From: an uncultured Lacibacter sp.
GTDB lineage: Bacteria > Bacteroidota > Bacteroidia > Chitinophagales > Chitinophagaceae
DNA length: 5,714 nt
Direction: 5' to 3'
Assembly (NCBI RefSeq): GCF_946479605.1
Contig: NZ_CAMLGT010000245.1
Location: 1 to 5,714, forward strand
The stretch's first letter is position 1. Every line of letters starts with the position of its first letter. The notes beneath the pieces were generated by a model. It did no database searches. It saw nothing but the letters and a program-made list of their open reading frames with translations, and had not been told where the DNA came from. Of the stretch, positions 1-4,540 are shown in pieces. Made by a program: the position numbers and the translations under genes.

Positions 1-198
1 CAAAAACTGCCTTTGCTTTTCTGTCGGCAAATACTCCCTTGAAGTTGTGTCAAAAAATACTTCAACATTCTTTGATGAATTAGCAAGTGTCAACCTGCAA
101 GAATAGCTGCCTTTGTCGCCATAGTCAGCAAAAGAAAGTGTCCCGAGTTCGGTGTCTTGAATAGTGTCGGAAGATGGCTTTGTTCTTTTTGAAAACAT
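1..198 (-). CDS. Partial small cytoplasmic protein of unknown function (N-terminal 66 codons, cut by left edge)
   Basis: Reading the minus strand from an ATG at 198-196 gives 66 codons without a stop to the window edge, so the gene continues to the left. The N-terminus MFSKRTKPSSD is polar with no signal peptide or membrane segment, so a cytoplasmic location is inferred. After a short linker comes a pattern of short strands: ELGTLSFADYGDKGSY (residues 17-32), then CRLTLANSSKNVEVFFD (34-50), then a polar stretch with EYLPTEKQRQF. The 'G-L-F-x-x-Y-G-D ... V-E-V-F-F-D' pattern recalls small all-beta/alpha domains such as DUF2262- or DUF6985-like proteins, often found near toxin-immunity loci. 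That is an impression only, not an assignment. No clear Shine-Dalgarno sequence precedes the ATG. A plus-strand ORF overlaps its start antisense but has a low-complexity, unprotein-like translation, so the minus frame was preferred. Confidence 0.6.
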   Translation of the reverse strand, partial: MFSKRTKPSSDTIQDTELGTLSFADYGDKGSYSCRLTLANSSKNVEVFFDTTSREYLPTEKQRQFL

Positions 199-234
199 TT
201 TGAAGATTAAACTTAAAGTAGCGTACAACGCTTG

Positions 235-268
235 TATTTGCGCTATAATACGCAACATCCCGCAAATA
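235..268. repeat. Inverted repeat (8-bp arms, 18-base loop) in AT-rich spacer
   Basis: TATTTGCG at 235-242 is matched perfectly by its reverse complement CGCAAATA at 261-268. Just outside lies another small inverted pair, GCGT at 221-224 and ACGC at 228-231. On the minus strand the element begins with GTTATTTGCGGG and lies about 40-70 bases upstream of the partial gene's ATG at 198, so it would fall in that gene's promoter or 5' leader. No T-run follows in either direction, so it does not look like an intrinsic terminator. The function is unknown. Confidence 0.5.
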
Positions 269-338
269 ACAAAGCCTGTATATCAATATTTTAGTGTTAT
301 ACATTTTGTATTGTTGTTAGTACAATCCACCAACACCA

Positions 339-381
339 ATAACTGTGTGCAAATGCTTCATAAACGTTTGCACACGGTTAT
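339..381. repeat. Long hairpin-forming inverted repeat between the two minus-strand genes
   Basis: The core arms GTGTGCAAA (345-353) and TTTGCACAC (367-375) are perfect reverse complements. The stem extends outward through a T-G wobble (344/376) into ATAAC (339-343) pairing with GTTAT (377-381), and inward by two more pairs (354-355 with 365-366, one a wobble). In total about 17 base pairs close a loop of about 9 bases. It lies 47 bases past the stop of the 234-residue gene and about 140 bases before the next minus-strand start. It could act as an RNA processing or termination structure between them. No uridine tract follows, so it is not a standard intrinsic terminator. A dispersed palindromic repeat is the other possibility. 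Confidence 0.6.
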
Positions 382-427
382 AACTGTGCCTTTTCTCTTT
401 CGTGTTTTCATAAACTTCACAGTCCAC

Positions 428-1132
428 TCACCCCCATCTTGCATCCACCACACCCGCCGGTAAAAACGCAGGCCTGCTGTCCACGGTTCCGTTTGCAAGT
501 GTATAGCGCATAGCCGCCGCCGTTACCAGCAAGCTGCCTGTTGTAAAGGGTACGTTTAACGCAAACTGCTGTGCAGCCTGCAGATCGTTGGTATAAGCAA
601 TCTGCATCTGCGCCATCATGCCGCCCCGGTACTCTTTCTGTGCCAGCCCGCAGGCCGCAGCGGCAAACAGCAATTCCACGCTTGCAGTATGTGCAGGTGC
701 TGCCATACTTTGCGTGGGCACAAAAGCAGGTATTGCAATGGTTAAACCCGCCGGGCTTTTTGTAACGGTAAGGGGCACCCGTAAACGTTCGGCCAGGTTG
801 GTTTCTGCTGTAAAAGAAAAGCCGTTTACAAAAGGCAGGTTGTCCTGCGGGGGCAGTTGCAGTACATCATGCTGCCCCAGCCATTTTGCAACAGCACCGG
901 AAAAACGGCTCTGCATGTTTTTATCTTTCGGGTTGGGCAGCAGTTCCTGCCAGTAACTGCGGAGGATGCGGCCAGCTGCTGCCGCCACACCAAAATTGCG
1001 GCTGCGGCTTTTCATGGCCCCGGTTTGCTGTACATGTGCAGGCAGGCTCCTGCTGATGTGCTGACTGCCTAACTGGTAAAATACCAGGTTACCAATGCGT
1101 CCTTTTACAAAAGAAGTGATCTGTTTAGCCAT
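428..1132 (-). CDS. Bacteroidota-type hypothetical protein, 234 aa, no signal peptide
   Basis: The reading frame runs from ATG at 1132-1130 to TGA at 430-428. The N-terminal 60 residues look like the conserved part: VKGRIGNLVFYQLGSQ (residues 9-24), then 'SRSLPAHVQQTGAMKSRSRNF' spaced over 27-47, then a small-residue helix with GRILRSYWQELLP (54-66). This 'G-x-x-G-N-x-V-F-Y ... R-S-x-P ... A-x-K-x-R-S-x-N-F' layout is reminiscent of hypothetical proteins common in Chitinophagaceae and, more loosely, of DUF6266-like proteins from Bacteroides. I cannot name the family with certainty. The rest is rich in Ala, Thr and Pro with alternating beta-like stretches (118-135, 150-163, 172-181, 190-209) and no membrane segment or catalytic signature. 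The start is supported by the conserved-looking N-terminus, although the sequence ahead (CACAACGACCT) is a poor ribosome site. The gene is clearly GC-richer (several 60-base blocks at 60-65% G+C) than the flanking spacers. It is transcribed away from the large plus-strand gene. Confidence 0.8.
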   Translation of the reverse strand: MAKQITSFVKGRIGNLVFYQLGSQHISRSLPAHVQQTGAMKSRSRNFGVAAAAGRILRSYWQELLPNPKDKNMQSRFSGAVAKWLGQHDVLQLPPQDNLPFVNGFSFTAETNLAERLRVPLTVTKSPAGLTIAIPAFVPTQSMAAPAHTASVELLFAAAACGLAQKEYRGGMMAQMQIAYTNDLQAAQQFALNVPFTTGSLLVTAAAMRYTLANGTVDSRPAFLPAGVVDARWG

Positions 1133-1173
1133 AGGTCGTTGTGTTGGGTGATAGCTTCGTACTTCTCATACGC

Positions 1174-1219
1174 TTTCTACGTTGTTTCTGCGTCAACTGA
1201 CGTAGAAACGACGTAGAAA
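1174..1219. repeat. 46-base near-perfect palindrome made of four 11-base motif copies
   Basis: Arms of 22 bases at 1174-1195 and 1198-1219 are reverse complements except for two positions, both of which would still pair as G-U in RNA (1183/1210 and 1190/1203). Only AC (1196-1197) lies at the centre. Each arm holds two copies of a motif close to GACGTAGAAAC. The right arm carries two direct copies (1199-1209 and 1210-1220), and the left arm carries two diverged copies in the opposite orientation. It lies 42 bases upstream of the minus-strand gene's start. By the promoter proposed at 1237-1267 it would be transcribed as part of that gene's leader. It could be a dispersed intergenic repeat, a regulator-binding array or an RNA hairpin. 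Confidence 0.7.
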
Positions 1220-1236
1220 CCCTGAACCTTATAAGG

Positions 1237-1267
1237 CAAAGAAAATAAGATGCAGCACGGAAAACAA
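1237..1267 (-). promoter_or_regulatory. Candidate Bacteroidota-type promoter for the 234-aa gene
   Basis: On the minus strand TTG (1267-1265) is followed after 20 bases by TTTCTTTG (1244-1237), one base away from the Bacteroidota -7 consensus TAnnTTTG. The spacing fits the known TTG/-7 arrangement. Transcription would start near 1230, giving a leader of roughly 100 bases that contains the 46-base palindrome. This is a consensus match by eye only. Confidence 0.35.
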
Positions 1268-1283
1268 CCGTGTTTTAACGGTT
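1256..1283. repeat. Two overlapping, mutually exclusive small hairpins
   Basis: CACGG (1256-1260) can pair with CCGTG (1268-1272) over a 7-base loop, with TTTT following on the plus strand. Alternatively AACCGT (1266-1271) can pair with ACGGTT (1278-1283) over a 6-base loop, again followed by T residues on the plus strand. Both stems use 1268-1271, so only one can form at a time. The arrangement resembles a small alternative-structure leader, but no transcript is known to cross it, and short stems such as these occur by chance. Confidence 0.3.
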
Positions 1284-1363
1284 TTTCGGGTAACAGGTCC
1301 GCTGCTTATAGCTTACCGTTTGGTATTGCAGCACAAAAGCGAAAGCCTGTAACGATCCCCCGG

Positions 1364-1392
1364 TTTGTTCTGTTAAAAAGTGCCTAACTTTC
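1364..1392 (+). promoter_or_regulatory. Candidate promoter for the large T9SS substrate gene
   Basis: TTTG at 1364-1367 is followed after 17 bases by TAACTTTC at 1385-1392, which matches the Bacteroidota -7 pattern TAnnTTTG in all but the last base. The spacing is slightly shorter than usual. Transcription would begin about 15-18 bases before the ATG at 1415, leaving a very short leader with no real Shine-Dalgarno sequence. This is a consensus match only. Confidence 0.35.
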
Positions 1393-1414
1393 CGCCATAA
1401 CAGTATTACCCGGA

Positions 1415-3802
1415 ATGAATACCCCTTTGCTGACTGCTTTTAAACACATCATTTGTTTTGTAATAGTCTTTTGCTGTTTCAGCAACATAACAGCCCAACC
1501 CGTTATTACAGGGTTTTCACCTGCTGCGGCCCCGGCATCAGCAACGGTAACCATTACCGGAACTGGCTTCAGCCCCCTTCCTGCTAATAATACCGTCATG
1601 TTTGGCGCAGCCAAAGCAACAGTACAATCAGCTACGGCCACCACACTCAGGGTATTGGTTCCGGTTGGTGCCACGTATGGCCGGCTTTCGGTAACAAGCA
1701 ATGGATTTACAGCATTCTCTACTTCATTTTTTACCATTATTACAGGCGAAACGTTAACCGATGTTTCATTTGTTACCAAAACAAGCTTTGCAACCGGCAC
1801 AGGCCCTGCACTTGTAGCAAGGGGAGATTTAAATAACGACGGCAAGCCCGATATGGTGGTCTCCAACTTTTCATCAAACAATATTTCTGTGTTTATCAAC
1901 AGCAGCGTACCCGGCACCGTTACGTTTAATGCGCCTCTTGTACTTGCCACCGGCCCCAACCCGGAGGGTATTAAAATCATTGATGTGAACAGCGATGGAA
2001 AACAGGATATTGTGCTCACAAATATCATTAACTACTTTTCCGTTTTCCTCAACACAAGTACTTCTTCTGTGTTAACGCTTGCCCCACGTATGGATGTGCC
2101 GCTTTCATCAATTGTTACTTACCCACGTGGTATTTACGGAGCCGATTTTGATGGTGATGGAAAAACAGATATTGCAACTGCCGACAACAACAAGCAGATC
2201 GACTTTTCAAACAATACCGGTTTTGGTACCGTTTCTGTCAGCAGGAATAATGGTACTGCCGGCAGCCTGTCGTTTGAAACGGCTGTATCCTACAGAACAG
2301 GGGAATATCCACGGAGTGTTTTTGCTGCCGATCTTGATGGCGATCTGAAACCCGACCTGGCTGTGTGTAATCATGTTACAGCTTCCATCAACCTGTTTCT
2401 TAACAACAGTACACCAGGCACCATCAACTTCAGTTCACAAACTGCATTAGCCATTGGAGGAAGAGGCGAGCAGATCACTATTGCAGATATAGATGGCGAT
2501 GGTAAAAAAGATATTCTTGCATCTGTTCTTTTTGGAGGAGGCGGTGTTCATGTTTTCCGAAACATCAGCAGCCCGGGAAATATCCGTTTTGCAAATCCCC
2601 TCTACTTTATTCCCGGAGGACCATTGGATGTGGCCGTGGGCGATCTTGATGGCGATGGAAAGCCTGATATGGCAGTTGCCAACGTTAATACAGGAAAAGT
2701 AACGGTGTATAAAAACACCAGCACAGCAGGTGTTATTTCCTTTGCAACAAAATTTGATTATGCCGGTGCTGCAAATGGCGAAACACTGATAGGTGTTGCA
2801 ATTGGTGACGTTGATGGTGATCTGTTTCCCGATCTGACTGTAACAAATACAACTGCAAACCTTGCAACCGTATTACGCATGGCAGCAAAAATACCGGAAC
2901 CGCCCACAGTAGATCTTGGTGCAGACACAAGCATTTGCCAGGGCGATAGTTTACTGCTTATTGCCACCAATACAAATGCACAGTACCGCTGGAGCACGGG
3001 TGCAACAACAGACCGCATCATTGCAAAGCAAACCGGCGTGTATTGGGTTGAGGTTACTAACAACGGCGGCACTGTTACAGATACGATTCGCCTGACAGTA
3101 AATCCGGCACCTGTTGTTTCGCTTGGTAATGATGAGCAGTTATGCAACGGCGACAGTAAACAACTTTCAGCATTCACCAATGCTGCAACATATTTATGGA
3201 GTACCGGAGCCACCACACCTGAAATTACGGTAAGCAAGACAGGTACTTATTCCGTTACAGTAAATGTTGCGGGTTGTTTAGGAAAAGATACTGTTCTTAT
3301 CACTTACGATTCTGTTCCTGTATTTACATTGGGGGCCGATGCGCTTTTATGCAAAGGACAACAATTGATTTTACATGCACCACAAACAAACGGCAACAAC
3401 CTCCAATGGAGTAATGGTTCTGCAGCCGACACCCTGCTTGTTACCGGCGCCGGCCTGTACAGCCTCACCATCAGTAATACCTGTGGCTCATTTACGGATG
3501 ATGTTCAGATAGAAGAAGGTAATTGCAATGTGTATGTACCTACTGCATTTACTCCCGACAGAAATAACCTGAACGAAACATTTAAACCCATCCTGCAGGG
3601 ACAACCGATAAGCTATACATTCCAGGTGTATGACCGGTGGGGAACGCTTGTGTTTAAAACAAATGATCCGGCTAAAGGATGGGATGGAAAAGTAAAAGGT
3701 GCAGAAGTAACCGGCAATACAATGTTTATATGGCAATGCTGGTATCAGTTAACAGGAAGCAAACCCGGTTATCAAAAAGGAACTGTGCTCTTATTAAAAT
3801 AA
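1415..3802 (+). CDS. Secreted IPT/TIG - FG-GAP (VCBS) repeat - Ig-like protein with T9SS type B sorting domain
   Basis: This 795-residue protein is probably a cell-surface or released adhesin or binding protein exported through the Sec and then the type IX secretion system. Residues 1-27 form a signal peptide (hydrophobic core HIICFVIVFCCF, likely cut at ITA-QP). Residues 28-110 are an IPT/TIG beta-sandwich ('VITGFSPAAAPASATVTITGTGF', with residues 30-52 diagnostic). Residues about 130-490 hold seven FG-GAP/VCBS repeats. Each carries a DxDxDGxxD-type calcium loop, starting at residues 138, 190, 244, 306, 358, 410 and 465, with spacing of 52-62. Six repeats also show a 'V-F-x-N-x-S-x-P-G-x-I-x-F' strand pair, and seven repeats suit a seven-bladed beta-propeller. 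Three Ig/PKD-like repeats follow (about 499-562, 567-630, 636-699), each with 'LGxDxxLCxGxxxxL' and 'W-S-x-G'. Residues 704-795 are the CHU_C/gliding-motility C-terminal domain: VPTAFTPDRNNLNETF, then YDRWGTLVF, GWDGK and a final GTVLLLK. The gene stands alone on its strand. The ligand is unknown. The architecture call is firm and the adhesin role is an inference. Confidence 0.95.
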   Translation: MNTPLLTAFKHIICFVIVFCCFSNITAQPVITGFSPAAAPASATVTITGTGFSPLPANNTVMFGAAKATVQSATATTLRVLVPVGATYGRLSVTSNGFTAFSTSFFTIITGETLTDVSFVTKTSFATGTGPALVARGDLNNDGKPDMVVSNFSSNNISVFINSSVPGTVTFNAPLVLATGPNPEGIKIIDVNSDGKQDIVLTNIINYFSVFLNTSTSSVLTLAPRMDVPLSSIVTYPRGIYGADFDGDGKTDIATADNNKQIDFSNNTGFGTVSVSRNNGTAGSLSFETAVSYRTGEYPRSVFAADLDGDLKPDLAVCNHVTASINLFLNNSTPGTINFSSQTALAIGGRGEQITIADIDGDGKKDILASVLFGGGGVHVFRNISSPGNIRFANPLYFIPGGPLDVAVGDLDGDGKPDMAVANVNTGKVTVYKNTSTAGVISFATKFDYAGAANGETLIGVAIGDVDGDLFPDLTVTNTTANLATVLRMAAKIPEPPTVDLGADTSICQGDSLLLIATNTNAQYRWSTGATTDRIIAKQTGVYWVEVTNNGGTVTDTIRLTVNPAPVVSLGNDEQLCNGDSKQLSAFTNAATYLWSTGATTPEITVSKTGTYSVTVNVAGCLGKDTVLITYDSVPVFTLGADALLCKGQQLILHAPQTNGNNLQWSNGSAADTLLVTGAGLYSLTISNTCGSFTDDVQIEEGNCNVYVPTAFTPDRNNLNETFKPILQGQPISYTFQVYDRWGTLVFKTNDPAKGWDGKVKGAEVTGNTMFIWQCWYQLTGSKPGYQKGTVLLLK

Positions 3803-3862
3803 TATTCCGTTTTAAGTAAAGAAAGATAACAGGCAGGAAAACCTGTGCCGGAAAAAAAGGGA

Positions 3863-4315
3863 TCACTCCTCTTCCTCTCCCCTGAATGTATAAATGGCAA
3901 CGGCTCCGCCACTTCCATACAACAGGTTACCGCCAAATGGTTGTTTAATGATCTTGATCATGGCGATATCTGCAACAGAAAGCATGTTAACGGTTGAAAG
4001 CTGAACAGGCATTTCATCAAGAAACACGGTTGCAGGTTGGTTACGGATAACCGGCACTGCGTTGCCTGCCCGTGAAGTATAAACCTGTAAACCGGCCACA
4101 CGCCCCTGCAACCAGTAAAGTATATTGGTAAACCCTCTTGCCGTAACATCATCTTCAAAATCGAAAACAATACCATGTGTTGTTTTAAACAAGCCGGTAC
4201 AATATTGTTCATTCAACTGTTCTTCCCTTGTGATCTGTGGTTGACCGTTGTATTTCTGCGCCTGCGCAAGAGAACCGGCGATGATAAATAAAAGTAAGAG
4301 TGTTTTCGTTTTCAT
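3863..4315 (-). CDS. Exported stand-alone TonB plug-like domain protein, 150 aa
   Basis: The protein has a signal peptide (residues 1-19, MKTKTLLLLF followed by IIAGSLAQA, likely cut before QKY), so it is exported to the periplasm or outer membrane. Residues about 62-147 match the plug domain seen in SusC-like receptors and in the C-terminal tail of large Bacteroidota macroglobulin-plug proteins. The parts are 'LYWLQGRVAGLQV' (66-78), a short arm 'VPVIRNQPATVFLDEMPV' (87-104), 'LSVADIAMIKIIKQPFG' (112-128), and a closing 'GSGGAVAIYTFRG' (134-146), followed by four glutamates. No beta-barrel follows and the stop comes directly, so it cannot itself be a transport channel. It might bind TonB-system partners or be a remnant of a larger gene. 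ATG at 4315 was chosen because it gives a standard signal peptide. An in-frame ATG at 4336 would add MIAKKWV in front. It converges with the upstream large gene, with only 60 bases between stops, and diverges from the next gene. Confidence 0.85.
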   Translation of the reverse strand: MKTKTLLLLFIIAGSLAQAQKYNGQPQITREEQLNEQYCTGLFKTTHGIVFDFEDDVTARGFTNILYWLQGRVAGLQVYTSRAGNAVPVIRNQPATVFLDEMPVQLSTVNMLSVADIAMIKIIKQPFGGNLLYGSGGAVAIYTFRGEEEE

Positions 4316-4449
4316 AACCCACTTTTTAGCTATCATAAGTTACGAAAACATGCTGTTAGCAGAGCGTTAAAGATCGCTGTTCAAGTTGCTGCAAACGGTC
4401 AGATATCTGAGCCAGAAAGAGTTCTGATGATTGTTTGCCGGTTGCCCGC

Positions 4450-4498
4450 ACCTTGTACCTTGTGCCTTGTGCCTTGTCCCTTGCACCTTGTACCTTTT
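4450..4498. repeat. Tandem array of seven 7-base units (consensus ACCTTGT)
   Basis: Seven consecutive heptamers fill 49 bases: ACCTTGT, ACCTTGT, GCCTTGT, GCCTTGT, CCCTTGC, ACCTTGT and ACCTTTT. The first base of the unit varies most, and the fifth and last units each carry an inner change. The array ends 42 bases before the ATG of the beta-helix gene and lies about 135 bases upstream of the divergent plug-domain gene. Each unit carries a TTG, and the one at 4488-4490 overlaps a candidate -33 element. Such short arrays can change copy number by strand slippage, so variable expression is possible. That is an inference. Confidence 0.9.
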
Positions 4499-4520
4499 AA
4501 CATTCCCTTCCTTACTTTTA
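4488..4520 (+). promoter_or_regulatory. Candidate promoter for the beta-helix gene, overlapping the heptamer array
   Basis: TACTTTTA at 4513-4520 matches the Bacteroidota -7 pattern TAnnTTTG except for the last base. The upstream TTG at 4488-4490, supplied by the sixth heptamer of the tandem array, is 22 bases away, slightly more than the usual spacing. A start near 4526-4528 would leave a leader of about 13-15 bases. This is a consensus match by eye, and the T-rich context raises the chance of a random hit. Confidence 0.3.
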
Positions 4521-4540
4521 CATGCATTACATCATCCTTT

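Noticed and set aside
339..381. Integron attC site
   Set aside because: The hairpin has ATAAC/GTTAT ends, but the flanks do not match the RYYYAAC ... GTTRRRY core sites, and no integrase or cassette series is visible.
164..463. Plus-strand 99-codon open frame at the left
   Set aside because: It runs antisense over the start of the minus-strand partial gene, through both inverted repeats, and into the end of the 234-residue gene. Its translation has no recognisable domain and looks like translated spacer.
618..956. Plus-strand 112-codon frame (and smaller ones at 571-765 and 857-1072)
   Set aside because: They lie wholly antisense inside the 428-1132 gene and have Cys/Ser/Arg-rich shadow-type translations.
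1384..2028. Minus-strand 214-codon frame opposite the start of the large secreted-protein gene
   Set aside because: The plus strand here encodes a clear signal peptide, IPT/TIG domain and FG-GAP repeats. The antisense frame is a low-complexity shadow rich in Val, Thr, Ala and Leu.
2758..3237. Minus-strand 159-codon frame
   Set aside because: It is antisense to the last FG-GAP repeat and the Ig-like repeats. It lacks any recognisable motif.
3829..3846. Intrinsic terminator between the convergent genes
   Set aside because: ACAGG/CCTGT (or CAGG/CCTG) can form only a 4-5 bp stem, and no T-run follows it on either strand, so it is too weak to call.
4450..4498. CRISPR array or direct-repeat origin iterons
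   Set aside because: The units are 7 bases with no spacers, and there are no cas or replication genes in view. It is a simple tandem repeat.
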